The position numbers and the translations under genes were made by a program. Under the pieces are notes generated by a model. It did not search any database. It was given only the letters and a program-made list of their open reading frames with translations, and was not told where the DNA came from. From assembly GCA_045546255.1 (NCBI GenBank), contig JAZQCK010000035.1, forward strand, positions 88,790 through 152,789: DNA of 64,000 nucleotides. The letters run 5' to 3'. This document shows positions 51,673 through 62,133 of the stretch, piece after piece. This DNA is from RGIG5612 sp045546255. GTDB taxonomy: Bacteria; Bacillota; Clostridia; Lachnospirales; Lachnospiraceae. Positions within the stretch are counted from its first letter, which is position 1. Every line of letters starts with the position of its first letter.

Positions 51673-52941
51673 ATGAAAGTAATGGTTGTCGGTGGCGGCG
51701 GAAGAGAACATGCCATCATCAAGAAACTGAAAGAAAATACCGCGATTGAAAAACTCATAGCAGTTCCAGGAAACGGGGGAATTGCAAGTGATGCGGAGTG
51801 CGTGAATATTGCTGCAACGGATCTGGCCGGAATCGTTGAGTTCGCAAAAAAAGAGCAGATCGATTATGCCGTAGTTGCTCCGGATGATCCACTGGTCGCA
51901 GGCTTGGTAGATGAACTGAATGCGATCGGCATTCCATGTTTCGGACCGGATAAGAAGGCGGCGATCATTGAGGGCAGCAAGGTCTTTTCAAAAGACCTGA
52001 TGAAAAAATACGGAATCCCGACCGCACAATATGAAACGTTTAACGATGCGGAAGCCGCATTAGCGTATCTGGAAACATCCGCTATTCCTGTGGTTGTAAA
52101 AGCAGACGGTCTTGCACTCGGAAAAGGCGTTATCATCGCTCAGACAAGAGAAGAAGCAAAAGATGCAGTCAAAAGCATTATGCAGGATAAGAAATTCGGA
52201 AAGAGTGGCGACTCGATCGTTATTGAAGAGTTCCTGACAGGCCCTGAAGTTTCTGTTCTTTCCTTCACGGACGGAAAAACTGTTGTTCCGATGATCTCTT
52301 CCATGGATCATAAGCGTGCGAAAGACAACGATGAAGGCTTAAATACCGGCGGTATGGGAACGATCGCTCCGAATCCGTATTATACAGAGGAAATCGCTAA
52401 AGAGTGTATGGAGACGATCTTCCTTCCGACAATGAATGCCATGAACGCAGAGGGCAGGACCTTTAAAGGCTGTCTCTATTTCGGATTAATGCTGACGGAA
52501 AACGGACCAAAGGTCATTGAGTATAACTGCCGCTTTGGCGATCCGGAAACGCAGGTCGTACTTCCGCTGTTAGAAAGCGATCTGCTTACGATCATGCAGG
52601 CAGTCACGAATGAAACGTTAGCAGAGACCGAAGTGAAATTCAGCGACAAGAGTGCAGCCTGCGTCATCATGGCATCTGACGGATATCCGGCATCCTATGA
52701 GAAAGGTTTTGAACTTACAATTCCGGATGAAGTCGCAGATCATGTTTATGTGGCAGGCGCTAAGATCGAGGATGGGAAACTCCTGACAAACGGCGGACGT
52801 GTTCTTGGAGTTACTGCGGTCGCTGATGATCTGAAGGCAGCGATTGCCGCATCCTACGACATGGTCAAAAAAGTATCATTCGAGAATGCATATTTCAGAC
52901 ATGATATTGGCACACGTGCATTAAAAGCATTGGAGGACTAG
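51673..52941 (+). CDS. purD: Phosphoribosylamine-glycine ligase
   Basis: A 422-residue ATP-grasp GAR synthetase. VVGGGGREHAIIKKL binds substrate, VVKADGLALGKGV is the ATP-grasp lysine strand, and LYFGLMLTENGPKVIEYNCR and RFGDPETQVVLPLL hold the metal ligands. It is of standard length. AAGGAGAG precedes the start, and purL follows after 3 bases. Confidence 0.96.
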   Translation: MKVMVVGGGGREHAIIKKLKENTAIEKLIAVPGNGGIASDAECVNIAATDLAGIVEFAKKEQIDYAVVAPDDPLVAGLVDELNAIGIPCFGPDKKAAIIEGSKVFSKDLMKKYGIPTAQYETFNDAEAALAYLETSAIPVVVKADGLALGKGVIIAQTREEAKDAVKSIMQDKKFGKSGDSIVIEEFLTGPEVSVLSFTDGKTVVPMISSMDHKRAKDNDEGLNTGGMGTIAPNPYYTEEIAKECMETIFLPTMNAMNAEGRTFKGCLYFGLMLTENGPKVIEYNCRFGDPETQVVLPLLESDLLTIMQAVTNETLAETEVKFSDKSAACVIMASDGYPASYEKGFELTIPDEVADHVYVAGAKIEDGKLLTNGGRVLGVTAVADDLKAAIAASYDMVKKVSFENAYFRHDIGTRALKALED

Positions 52942-52944
52942 TTT

Positions 52945-55900
52945 ATGGTCTACAGAATCTACGTAGAAAAGAAAAAAGAATTTGCACATGAAGCATCAAA
53001 GCTGTTTGCAGAAGCAACGGAACTTTTAGGAATCAAATCTTTAGAAGAGGTTCGTGTTCTGAACCGCTATGATGCAGAGAACATGGATAAAGAACTGTTT
53101 GATTCGGCTGTAAAAACGGTCTTTTCCGAGCCACAGACAGATATCGCAAAAGAAGAAGTGAGTCTGGACGGCTATACCGTCTTTGCAGTGGAATATCTCC
53201 CGGGTCAGTTTGACCAGAGAGCAGATTCTGCTGCTCAGTGTATCCAAATCATTTCACAGGGCGAGCGCCCGCTCATCCGTTCCGCAAAAGTCTATGCCCT
53301 GAAAGGAGCTCTCTCAGATGCGGATATCGAGGAGATCAAAAAATATGTCATCAACCCGGTCGAGGCGCGGGAGGCTTCCCTTGAGATTCCGGCAACCTTA
53401 AAGACCGACTATGAAATTCCGGAAACTGTCGATACGCTGGAAGGATTTACGAAAAAGAGCACTGAAGAACTACAGGAGATGATTGCAGAATATGGTCTTG
53501 CAATGGATCTTGATGATCTTGAGTTCTGCAAGAATTATTTTATCACGGAGCAGCGTGATCCGACGGTGACGGAACTGAAGCTGATCGACACCTACTGGTC
53601 TGATCACTGCAGACATACGACCTTTGGAACGATCATTGATGAGATTCATTTCGAAGATGATCTCTTGAAACAGGCGTATGAAGATTATCTGGCAACGAGA
53701 AAAGAGCTCGGAAGAGAAAAGCCGGTCTGTCTGATGGACATTGCGACTTTAGCCGTGAAATATTTAAGAAAGCACGGAAAACTGGATAAGCTGGATGAGT
53801 CCGAAGAGATCAATGCCTGCACCGTCAAGATGGAAATCGAAGTCGACGGTAAGAAAGAACCTTGGCTGTTGCTCTTTAAAAACGAGACTCACAACCATCC
53901 GACTGAGATCGAGCCATTTGGTGGAGCCGCAACCTGTGTTGGCGGCGCGATCCGTGACCCGCTCTCCGGAAGATCTTATGTCTATGGCGCAATGCGATTA
54001 ACCGGCGCGGCGGATCCATTGGTTCCGGTTGCAGATACAATTCCGGGAAAACTGCCTCAGCGTAAACTTGTAACAACCGCAGCGAACGGATACTCCTCTT
54101 ACGGAAACCAGATCGGACTTGCGACCGGTATCGTAGATGAGTTATACCATCCGGGCTATGCTGCGAAACATATGGAGATTGGTGCTGTTATTGCAGCGGC
54201 ACCGGCAGAAAACGTCCGCCGTGAAGTTCCGGCGGCGGGAGATGTTGTCATTCTCTTAGGTGGTGCAACCGGACGTGACGGCGTCGGCGGTGCAACGGGA
54301 TCTTCGAAAGCACATGACGTGCATTCTGTTGAGACCTGCGGTGCAGAGGTGCAGAAGGGAAATGCTCCGGAAGAGAGAAAACTTCAAAGACTCTTCCGCA
54401 ATAAGACGGCAAGTCAGATGATCAAACGATGCAACGATTTCGGCGCAGGCGGCGTTTCTGTTGCGATCGGTGAGCTGGCAGCAGGTCTTAAGATTGACCT
54501 GAATGCTGTCCCGAAAAAATATGACGGTCTGGATGGAACGGAACTTGCAATCTCTGAATCCCAGGAGAGAATGGCAGTTGTTGTCGAGGCAAAAGATGTG
54601 GATGCGTTCCTGGCTCTTTCCAAAGAAGAAAACCTGGAAGCCACTCCAGTTGCAGTCGTTCAGGCAGAGCCACGTCTTGTTATGAACTGGAACGGAAAAC
54701 AAATCGTCGATATCAGTCGTGAATTCTTAGATTCCAACGGTGCTGAAAAACATATTACGATCGAAACGGAAAAAACACAGATCCCGCAGAAAGAAGTAAA
54801 GGGCAGCTTTACCGAGCTGATGAAGGAAGTGGCAACAGATCTTAACACCTGCTCCAAGAGAGGTCTTTCTGAAAGATTCGACTCCACGATTGGAGCCGGT
54901 ACTGTGATCATGCCATTCGGCGGAAAATATCAGCTGACTCCGGCGCAGGCGATGGTTCAGAAGATTTCCGTTGAAAAGAAACATACGGATGACTGCTCGG
55001 TGATGAGCTGGGGCTATAACCCGTATATCACAGAGGCAAGCCCTTATCATGGAGCGTATCTGGCAGTTGTCGAGTCTGTATCCAAGCTGGTTGCATCCGG
55101 CGCGGATTTTAAAGATGTTTATTTAAGTTTCCAGGAATACTTTAAAAAACCAGGAACCAATGGAAAGAACTGGGGACAGCCACTGTCCGCTCTGCTTGGT
55201 GCCTTCAAGGCGCAGATGGAGCTGGGCATTGGTGCGATCGGCGGAAAGGATTCCATGAGCGGATCTTTTGAAGATCTTCATGTTCCCCCGACACTGGTTT
55301 CATTCGCAGTCACCACAGAAAAAGCAGACAATATCATTTCCAATGATTTCAAGGCAGCAGGGCACCAGGTCTATCTGATCCAGCCGGAGCGGGATGAGCA
55401 GGGACTTCCGAAAACAGATTCTCTTCTTGCCTGCTTCGATCAAGTCACCGAACTGATGCGCGCCGGAAAGATCGTCTCCTGCTATACACCGGGACCTGGA
55501 GGAATCGGTGAGGCTGTTATGAAGATGGCATTCGGTAATGGATTCGGATTCCAGTTTGCAGAGGGACTTAGTGAGGAAGAACTGTTTGGCTACTGCTACG
55601 GAGCTTTCCTTGCAGAAGCAACAGAAGAAATTGCAGGCGCTGTCCTTGTCGGAACCATTACAGAAGAAAAAACATTTAGCTATAAAAATGAAACAATCAG
55701 TGCAGATGAGATCTTAGATCTTTATGAAGGAAAATTGGAAAGCGTCTATAACTGTAATATTGAAGGACCGGATGAGGACGTTGCCAACTTCACTTATACT
55801 GCAGATCGTTATCCGTCACCTGCGATCAAATGTGCAAAACCGAAGGTGCTGATCCCGGCGTTCCCGGGAACGAACTGTGAATATGACAGTGCAAAAGCTG

Positions 55901-56634
55901 TCGCTGATGCAGGTGCAGAGCCGAAGATCATCGTGATCAACAACCTTTCCTCTGCAGGCATCACGGCTTCGGTTGACCGCTTTGCGGAAGAACTGAAGAG
56001 CGCACAGATGATCTTCATTCCAGGCGGTTTCTCCGGCGGAGATGAGCCGGATGGCAGCGGAAAATTCATTACCGCGTTCTTCCGGAACGGCAAGATCAAA
56101 GATGGCGTGACAGAGCTCTTGGATGACAGAGATGGACTGATGCTCGGAATCTGCAATGGTTTCCAGGCTCTGATCAAACTGGGACTGGTTCCGTATGGAA
56201 AGATCATCGATACAGATGAAACATGTCCGACATTGACATTCAATGTAATCGCAAGACACCAGAGCCGAATCGTTCGGACGAGGATTGCCTCGAATAAGTC
56301 ACCATGGCTCAGCTTGATGAATACGGGTGATATCGTGAATGTTCCAATCTCTCATGGAGAAGGCCGCTTTATCGCAGATCCTGAACTGATCAAAAAACTT
56401 GCTGAAAATGGTCAGGTCGCTACACAGTACGTAGATGCTGATGGCAATGCGACCATGGATGTTCACTATAACCCGAATGGTTCTATGGCTGCCATTGAAG
56501 GCATTACTTCTCCGGACGGACGTGTCCTCGGAAAGATGGGACACAGCGAACGAATCGGAGCGGGACTTTATAAAAATGTCCCAGGCAATTACGATAGCCG
56601 TCTGTTTGAGGCGGCGGTCAAATACTTCAGCTGA
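52945..56634 (+). CDS. purL: Phosphoribosylformylglycinamidine synthase, single chain
   Basis: A 1229-residue large-form PurL. It uses glutamine and ATP to convert FGAR to FGAM. From the N-terminus come a PurS-like domain, a linker, then two AIR-synthetase-like halves: TYWSDHCRHTTFGT with the catalytic His, ETHNHPTEIEPFGGAAT for ATP, and GAIGGKDSMSGSFE in the second half. The C-terminal class I glutaminase has its nucleophile in LGICNGFQAL and its His/Glu in ISHGEGRF. The single-chain form replaces separate PurS, PurL and PurQ. It is the last gene of the operon. Confidence 0.96.
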   Translation: MVYRIYVEKKKEFAHEASKLFAEATELLGIKSLEEVRVLNRYDAENMDKELFDSAVKTVFSEPQTDIAKEEVSLDGYTVFAVEYLPGQFDQRADSAAQCIQIISQGERPLIRSAKVYALKGALSDADIEEIKKYVINPVEAREASLEIPATLKTDYEIPETVDTLEGFTKKSTEELQEMIAEYGLAMDLDDLEFCKNYFITEQRDPTVTELKLIDTYWSDHCRHTTFGTIIDEIHFEDDLLKQAYEDYLATRKELGREKPVCLMDIATLAVKYLRKHGKLDKLDESEEINACTVKMEIEVDGKKEPWLLLFKNETHNHPTEIEPFGGAATCVGGAIRDPLSGRSYVYGAMRLTGAADPLVPVADTIPGKLPQRKLVTTAANGYSSYGNQIGLATGIVDELYHPGYAAKHMEIGAVIAAAPAENVRREVPAAGDVVILLGGATGRDGVGGATGSSKAHDVHSVETCGAEVQKGNAPEERKLQRLFRNKTASQMIKRCNDFGAGGVSVAIGELAAGLKIDLNAVPKKYDGLDGTELAISESQERMAVVVEAKDVDAFLALSKEENLEATPVAVVQAEPRLVMNWNGKQIVDISREFLDSNGAEKHITIETEKTQIPQKEVKGSFTELMKEVATDLNTCSKRGLSERFDSTIGAGTVIMPFGGKYQLTPAQAMVQKISVEKKHTDDCSVMSWGYNPYITEASPYHGAYLAVVESVSKLVASGADFKDVYLSFQEYFKKPGTNGKNWGQPLSALLGAFKAQMELGIGAIGGKDSMSGSFEDLHVPPTLVSFAVTTEKADNIISNDFKAAGHQVYLIQPERDEQGLPKTDSLLACFDQVTELMRAGKIVSCYTPGPGGIGEAVMKMAFGNGFGFQFAEGLSEEELFGYCYGAFLAEATEEIAGAVLVGTITEEKTFSYKNETISADEILDLYEGKLESVYNCNIEGPDEDVANFTYTADRYPSPAIKCAKPKVLIPAFPGTNCEYDSAKAVADAGAEPKIIVINNLSSAGITASVDRFAEELKSAQMIFIPGGFSGGDEPDGSGKFITAFFRNGKIKDGVTELLDDRDGLMLGICNGFQALIKLGLVPYGKIIDTDETCPTLTFNVIARHQSRIVRTRIASNKSPWLSLMNTGDIVNVPISHGEGRFIADPELIKKLAENGQVATQYVDADGNATMDVHYNPNGSMAAIEGITSPDGRVLGKMGHSERIGAGLYKNVPGNYDSRLFEAAVKYFS

Positions 56635-56640
56635 TTTCTT

Positions 56641-56670
56641 TAGAGAGTCTGTCTTCGGACAGACTCTCTA
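56641..56670. terminator. Hairpin with TTCG tetraloop after purL
   Basis: A perfect 13-base stem (56641-56653 with 56658-56670) capped by TTCG. No T run follows on the plus strand, so it may stabilise the mRNA end or need a factor. The rest of the 241-base gap to the next gene is AT-rich without an obvious feature. Confidence 0.65.
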
Positions 56671-56875
56671 AAAATGTTACAGAAATTTGTGCATTTTTAA
56701 AAATCTGTCATAAAAAATTAACAATTTCTAACCGAACAATTCCTTTATCTTTTGTGAAAAGTGTATTATCATGTTGTCATAAATAACAAAAAATCACAGA
56801 ATAAATGTGCAAAATATTTAAGACGTGATTTTTTTGGTTTTTGTGTCCACATAATCGTCATAAATGGAGAGTATC

Positions 56876-57961
56876 ATGATTTCCAATCAGCTTTTACAAA
56901 AGACACTGGATGAGATAAAAGCGATTACAGAAAAAGATATGGCCGTCTTTAACATAGACGGTCATATGTCTGCAAAAACGAACCGGGATCTTTCTGTTGA
57001 CACAAGGAGCCTTTTGGATTTTTCTGAATCCTCAAGAGAGTACAAGGAGGTTCCTGACTTCCAGTTGTTCAAGATCAAAGAAGACGCCAGAGATGAATAT
57101 ATCCTGGCAGTAAAGGGAACGTCTTCCAGTGCAGAACTGGTAGGCAGAATGGTCAAGTATCAGATCGAACGGATGCTGACAGAATATAAGGAAAAATTTG
57201 ATAAAGACAATTTTATCAAATCGCTCCTGACGGACAATCTGATGTTGGTCGATATCTTTGACCGCTCCCGCAAACTGCATATCGAGCTCGAAGCAAGAAG
57301 AGTCGTGTTCTTTGTGCGTTTGAATAAGAAGAATCAGGATGATGCGATCGGCACGCTCAAGAACATGTTCGATGAGAACACGGATTTTGTTACGGCCATC
57401 GATAAAAAACAGATCGTTGTTGTAAAACAGCTGACGGAAAAAGAAGAGGACGACATCTCTTCCATCGCACGAGGGATCATCAACGCACTGAAGAGCGATA
57501 TTGATGATGATGCCAAAGTGGCGTACGGAACGTCTGTCAGTGATCTGAAAGAAGTTTCCAAATCTTATAAAGAAGCCCGGATGGCGCTGGATGTCGGAGA
57601 TATCTTCTTTGCAGACAGACAGATCAATCCTTATGACACTTTGGGAATCGGAAGGCTGATCTATCAGCTCCCGATGCCGCTTTGCAGATTGTTCATTAGT
57701 GAGATCTTTAAGGATACCTCTCCTTTGGATCTGGATGATGAGACGATCGAAACGATCAATAAGTTTTTCGAAAACTCCCTGAATGTTTCCGAGACGTCCA
57801 GACAGCTCTTCATTCACAGAAATACACTGGTCTATCGTTTGGATAAGATCCAGAAACTGACCGGGCTGGACCTCAGAGTTTTCGATGACGCGATCACTTT
57901 TAAAATTGCACTCATGGTAGCCAGTTACATGCAGCATGTGGATGGACTGGATTCCAAATAA
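56876..57961 (+). CDS. CdaR/PucR-type transcriptional regulator
   Basis: A 361-residue regulator with a degenerate sensory N-terminus, a GGDEF-like middle (VVFFVRLNKKNQD through VAYGTSVSDLKEVSKSYKEA) and a C-terminal PucR helix-turn-helix (NSLNVSETSRQLFIHRNTLV, then YRLDKIQKLTGLDLR). The start is ATG 56876 with TGGAGA 5 bases upstream; ATG 56864 has no such site. It is 12 bases ahead of ftsE, so it is probably co-transcribed with the cell-division genes. That is an unexpected partner for a sugar-diacid or purine-type regulator. Confidence 0.82.
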   Translation: MISNQLLQKTLDEIKAITEKDMAVFNIDGHMSAKTNRDLSVDTRSLLDFSESSREYKEVPDFQLFKIKEDARDEYILAVKGTSSSAELVGRMVKYQIERMLTEYKEKFDKDNFIKSLLTDNLMLVDIFDRSRKLHIELEARRVVFFVRLNKKNQDDAIGTLKNMFDENTDFVTAIDKKQIVVVKQLTEKEEDDISSIARGIINALKSDIDDDAKVAYGTSVSDLKEVSKSYKEARMALDVGDIFFADRQINPYDTLGIGRLIYQLPMPLCRLFISEIFKDTSPLDLDDETIETINKFFENSLNVSETSRQLFIHRNTLVYRLDKIQKLTGLDLRVFDDAITFKIALMVASYMQHVDGLDSK

Positions 57962-57973
57962 TCGGAGGAATAT

Positions 57974-58663
57974 ATGATTAGACTCGAAAATGTTTCCATG
58001 ACTTACGGCGATCAGCACACCTATGCGCTGAACCATGTGAGTCTGACGATCGAAGACGGTGAGTTCGTATTTATCGTCGGCGATTCCGGAGCGGGAAAAA
58101 CAACGCTGTTTAAGCTGCTCATCAAGGAAATGCAGCCGACCTCCGGCGAAATCTTCGTTAACGGAAAATGCGTAACAAGGCTTAAGAGGAGAAAGATCCC
58201 GATGCTCCGCAGAGAGATCGGAGTTGTGTTCCAGAATTTCCGTCTCCTCAGAGATCGTAATGTGTATGAGAATATTGCGTTTGCCCAGAGAGCGATCTCT
58301 GCTCCGGCAAAGGATATCAATAAAAACGTGGCAGACGTTCTGACGCTGACCGGTATTTCTGAAAAATACCGCTCCTTCCCGGATCAGCTTTCCGGTGGAG
58401 AGCAGCAAAGAGTTGCGCTTGCAAGAGCTCTGGTCAATAAACCGAGCATCCTGCTAGCAGACGAGCCGACAGGTAACTTAGACCCCGGAAACTCCAGAGC
58501 GATCATGGAGCTCTTAGAGGAAGTCAACCGAAGAGGAACGACGGTCATCGTCGTAACCCATAACCATGAAATCGTACGTCAGATGCATAAGCGTGTCATC
58601 GCCCTGAAGAACGGCATGGTAGCAAACGACATCAAGGAAGGAGGACTCGTTTATGAAAGGTAG
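57974..58663 (+). CDS. ftsE: Cell-division ATPase FtsE
   Basis: A 229-residue ABC ATPase. It has Walker A GDSGAGKTT, signature LSGGEQQRVALARAL, Walker B LLADEPTGNLDP and VVTHNHEIV. It pairs with FtsX to switch on peptidoglycan hydrolases across the membrane at division or elongation. GGAGGA precedes the ATG. The gene overlaps ftsX by 11 bases. Confidence 0.95.
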   Translation: MIRLENVSMTYGDQHTYALNHVSLTIEDGEFVFIVGDSGAGKTTLFKLLIKEMQPTSGEIFVNGKCVTRLKRRKIPMLRREIGVVFQNFRLLRDRNVYENIAFAQRAISAPAKDINKNVADVLTLTGISEKYRSFPDQLSGGEQQRVALARALVNKPSILLADEPTGNLDPGNSRAIMELLEEVNRRGTTVIVVTHNHEIVRQMHKRVIALKNGMVANDIKEGGLVYER

Positions 58664-59561
58664 TTCATTCTTCTACTGTCTGGGACAGGGCTTTAAAGGC
58701 ATTAAACGAAATAAGGTATTCTTCCTGGCTTCTGTTGCAACCATTGCTGCCTGCGTCTTTATGGTCGGCATCCTGCTTGCAGTTATGATGAACATCAACT
58801 ATGTTTTGAAAGAAGCACAGGATTCTGTCAGCATCACAGTTTTCTTTGATGACGATCTGAACGAGAACGAGATCAAAGAGATTGGTAAGAGGATCGAAGG
58901 ATGGGAAGAAGTTTCCCATATTGAATTCACCTCTGCGGAAGATGCGTGGGAAACATTTAAAGACAGTTATTTTAAGGATAATCCGGAACTGGCAGAAGGC
59001 TTTGCCGGAGATAATCCGCTCGCAAGTTCCGCATCCTATGCAGTTTATTTTAATGAGATCGAAGATCAGAGTACGATCGTTGACCGGCTTTCTTCATTGA
59101 CCGGTGTCAGAAAGGTCAACCAGTCTGAGGTGACGGCGAATGCGTTATCCGACGTTGGAAAAATCGTAGGAATTATCTCACTAGTGATCGGTATCGTCCT
59201 GTTCCTGGTTTCCGTCTTCCTGATCTCCAATACGATCGCAACCGGTATTACGATGCGTGCCGAAGAGATCAAGATCATGAAATATGTTGGCGCAACCGAT
59301 TTCTTTGTTAAGTCCCCATTCGTTTTTGAAGGTGTCATTATCGGTATCATCGGTGCTGTGATCCCGCTGATCATCCTGTTCTTTGTATACAGGTCAGCGC
59401 TGACTTACATTATTCATCAGTTTAACACGATCACGAATGCATTCTCACTCATGCCTGTGAGCACGGTGTTTGCCATTCTGGTCCCGGTTGCTTTGATCCT
59501 TGGTGCCGGCATCGGTATCATCGGAAGTAGTATTGCAACCAATAAATATATCAAGGTTTGA
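58653..59561 (+). CDS. ftsX: Cell-division membrane protein FtsX
   Basis: A 302-residue protein with one N-terminal helix (VFFLASVATIAACVFMVGIL), an external domain of about 110 residues (SVSITVFFDDDLNENEI onwards) and three C-terminal helices. This is the normal FtsX topology. The external domain would bind the coiled coil of the M23 protein coded three genes on. The stop codon overlaps the start of the protease gene (ATGA). Confidence 0.94.
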   Translation: MKGSSFFYCLGQGFKGIKRNKVFFLASVATIAACVFMVGILLAVMMNINYVLKEAQDSVSITVFFDDDLNENEIKEIGKRIEGWEEVSHIEFTSAEDAWETFKDSYFKDNPELAEGFAGDNPLASSASYAVYFNEIEDQSTIVDRLSSLTGVRKVNQSEVTANALSDVGKIVGIISLVIGIVLFLVSVFLISNTIATGITMRAEEIKIMKYVGATDFFVKSPFVFEGVIIGIIGAVIPLIILFFVYRSALTYIIHQFNTITNAFSLMPVSTVFAILVPVALILGAGIGIIGSSIATNKYIKV

Positions 59562-60814
59562 TGCAGATGGAGCAGAATAACAACTTTAATAACAATTACT
59601 ACCCGAACCAAAAACCGAAAAGCAAATTCGGGATTGGCATCCTTGTTGGTGTACTGATCACGGTTGCGGCAGTCATGCTAGTTGCAGTCTTTGGTGTTTT
59701 CCTTTATATCCGCAGCATGCGGGGCGGAAGCACCAGAGAGATGGATTATCAGGAAAAGCTTGATACGATCCAGTCTTACCTGGATATGTACTACTTGGGA
59801 GAGATCGATCCGGACAAAATGGAAGATGCACTTGCTGCAGGAATGCTGAACGGTATCGACGATAAGTATGCGAAGTACTACTCCAAAGAAGAGTTTGAGC
59901 AGCTCCTCGAAGAGACGTCCGGAAGCTACAGCGGAATCGGCGTCAGCATTATTATGAATGACGAAGGCTTTATAGAAGTCTATAAAGTCTTTAAGGGCTC
60001 TCCGGCAGAAGAGGCCGGTATTCAGATCAAGGATCTGATCATTGAAGCGGACGGAGTCAGAGGTTTTGAAGATCTTGACAGCTTAGTAAGTCTGGTCCGC
60101 GGAGAGCAGGGAACTTCCGTAGATATCGTGGTCAAACGTGGTGACAAAGAAATTCCGATGACGGTGGAGAGAAGGGTCGTTGATATGGAGACCGTCGTCT
60201 ACCGCATGATGGATAACAAGATTGGCTACATTCAGCTGACAGAGTTTGACACGATTTCGGTGGACCAGTTTAACCACGCGCTGGATGATCTGGAAAGCCA
60301 GGGAATGACATCCCTGATCTTAGACCTTAGAGACAATCCGGGTGGAGATTATGATACGGTCATCGCAATGGCAGACCGTGTTCTTCCGGAAGGAAAGATC
60401 ACAACGGTCGTTGATAATCAGGGCGCCGAAAAAACGGAGACCTCCGACGAGGAACATCAGATTTCAATCCCGATGGTGGTCCTGATCAACGAAAACAGCG
60501 CCAGTGCTTCGGAGCTTTTCACCGGAGCTATCAAGGACTACGGAATCGCAACGATCATCGGCGAGACCAGCTATGGAAAAGGAATCGTTCAAAGTATCTA
60601 CCGTTTAGCAGATGGCTCGGGTATGAAGTTTACGACCGAAGAGTATCTGACACCAAACGGAAATCATATCAACGGAATCGGGGTGGAGCCGGATATTGAG
60701 GTTGCGATCCCGGAAGAAGCTTTTGAAGACGGTGTGGTTACAGAAGAGGAAGATACCCAGCTTCAGAAAGCAATTGATGTATTAAACGGTGAAGCGGAAG
60801 CGAAAAACCGTTAA
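59561..60814 (+). CDS. C-terminal processing protease, S41 family, with PDZ domain
   Basis: A 417-residue membrane-anchored protease. An Asn-rich N-terminus precedes a single membrane helix (about residues 25-48). The PDZ domain follows (YSGIGVSIIMNDEGFIEVYK, then GSPAEEAGIQ), and then the S41 core with catalytic Ser in NENSASASELF and Lys in ETSYGKGIVQ. Family members trim or degrade envelope proteins. Its place between ftsX and the M23 hydrolase suggests it controls that hydrolase. The ATG at 59561 overlaps the ftsX stop and is preferred to the TTG at 59558. Confidence 0.92.
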   Translation: MQMEQNNNFNNNYYPNQKPKSKFGIGILVGVLITVAAVMLVAVFGVFLYIRSMRGGSTREMDYQEKLDTIQSYLDMYYLGEIDPDKMEDALAAGMLNGIDDKYAKYYSKEEFEQLLEETSGSYSGIGVSIIMNDEGFIEVYKVFKGSPAEEAGIQIKDLIIEADGVRGFEDLDSLVSLVRGEQGTSVDIVVKRGDKEIPMTVERRVVDMETVVYRMMDNKIGYIQLTEFDTISVDQFNHALDDLESQGMTSLILDLRDNPGGDYDTVIAMADRVLPEGKITTVVDNQGAEKTETSDEEHQISIPMVVLINENSASASELFTGAIKDYGIATIIGETSYGKGIVQSIYRLADGSGMKFTTEEYLTPNGNHINGIGVEPDIEVAIPEEAFEDGVVTEEEDTQLQKAIDVLNGEAEAKNR

Positions 60815-60889
60815 CAATATACTCAAAAAGTTTTTTTGCTGAAAGGCAAACGGCTGATTCTTAAAAATGAAAGGAAAAGGCAGTATCTT

Positions 60890-62116
60890 ATGAGTAAATT
60901 GAAAAGAATCGTAAATATCGTTCTTGTAGTCGCGATCGGAATCGTACTTGTGCTTCCGACGCTTGCTGATGATACGGATATTTATGAGGCGAAGCAGAAG
61001 CAAAGAGAACTTGAACAGCAGCTGGCAGACAGCGAAAGCCGTCTGGATGAACTGAAAAACAAAGTGGCAAATGCACAGCAGGCTGTAGACGAAATCGATG
61101 CGCAGATTGCAGAAGTGGAAGCAGTGATCGATGATTACGAAGTCCAGAAAGGCGATCTGGAATCCAAGATCGCAGAGCTTCAAAAGCAGATCGATGACAA
61201 ACAGGTAAAGATCGAATATGAATACAGCTTAATGAGCAAGCGTATCCGCTTCCTGTATGAAAATCTTGGTAACTCTTATGTGGAAGCGTTCCTGACTTCT
61301 GAAACGTTCTCTGATGCGCTGAATAAAGTGCAGTATCTGATCGAGCTTTCCGATTATGACAGAGAACAGATGGAAAAACTCGAAAAACTCCAGAAGGCGA
61401 TTCAGGAAGATCAGGATGAAGTAGAAGCAGAGAAAGAAGAAATTGAAGTTCTGATCGAAGCACAGAACGATCAGAAAGTCGTTCTGGATGAAATGCTTGC
61501 TGTAAAAGCGGAAGCGCTGAGCGTTGCACAGGCAGAGCAGGAAAACGAAGAAGAAATGAACGCTGCAATCGCACAGATGCTGGATGAGCAGAGAGATACC
61601 GTTAATGCTTTGATCGAGGAGTACAACCAGCAGATCATTGAGCAAGGCGGAACCGTGCCGGAAGGCGGTGCGATGATCTGGACAGCAGGTGAATTCCTCT
61701 GGCCGCTCCCGGCTCCTTATTATTCCAACTATATTACATCCTGGTATGGATGGCGTTCCGATCCGTTTGGCGGCGGATATTCCGATTTCCACGGAGGAAT
61801 CGATATCGGTGCTCCTTGTAATACGCCGATCATGGCTGTTTTAGATGGAACCGTCATCATGTCTTCTGACGGATGGAACGGTGGCTGTGGAAACTATACC
61901 GTTATTTATCATGGAGGCGGTCTCTACACAGAGTACATGCACCAGAACTACCGTATCGTTAGTGTTGGTCAGCATGTTTCTCAGGGAGAGGTTATCGGAT
62001 ATGTTGGAACCACTGGTTCTTCGACCGGTTACCACCTGCATATCGGAACGATCCTTTCCGACCACGGCTTTGACTATAGCTGCAGAGTCAACCCGGCACC
62101 GTATCTCGGACTGTAA
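60890..62116 (+). CDS. Secreted M23 peptidase with coiled coil, EnvC/PcsB-like
   Basis: A 408-residue exported protein. A signal peptide (KRIVNIVLVVAIGIVLVLP) is cleaved near TLADD. Two coiled-coil segments (about residues 25-110 and 165-250) surround a helical tip, as in EnvC and PcsB. The C-terminal M23 domain has its zinc ligands in GWRSDPF followed by HGGIDIGAP and in YHLHIGT, so it should be catalytically active, unlike E. coli EnvC. The start is ATG 60890 behind AAAAGG; the upstream in-frame start at 60836 adds a non-signal tail. It would be activated by FtsEX. Confidence 0.9.
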   Translation: MSKLKRIVNIVLVVAIGIVLVLPTLADDTDIYEAKQKQRELEQQLADSESRLDELKNKVANAQQAVDEIDAQIAEVEAVIDDYEVQKGDLESKIAELQKQIDDKQVKIEYEYSLMSKRIRFLYENLGNSYVEAFLTSETFSDALNKVQYLIELSDYDREQMEKLEKLQKAIQEDQDEVEAEKEEIEVLIEAQNDQKVVLDEMLAVKAEALSVAQAEQENEEEMNAAIAQMLDEQRDTVNALIEEYNQQIIEQGGTVPEGGAMIWTAGEFLWPLPAPYYSNYITSWYGWRSDPFGGGYSDFHGGIDIGAPCNTPIMAVLDGTVIMSSDGWNGGCGNYTVIYHGGGLYTEYMHQNYRIVSVGQHVSQGEVIGYVGTTGSSTGYHLHIGTILSDHGFDYSCRVNPAPYLGL

Positions 62117-62133
62117 CCCAAATTGATCCGTCA

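Noticed and set aside
57032..58408. 458-residue open frame antisense to the CdaR-type gene and ftsE
   Set aside because: Both genes on the plus strand are well supported with conserved motifs; the antisense frame has no recognisable domain and low-quality composition.
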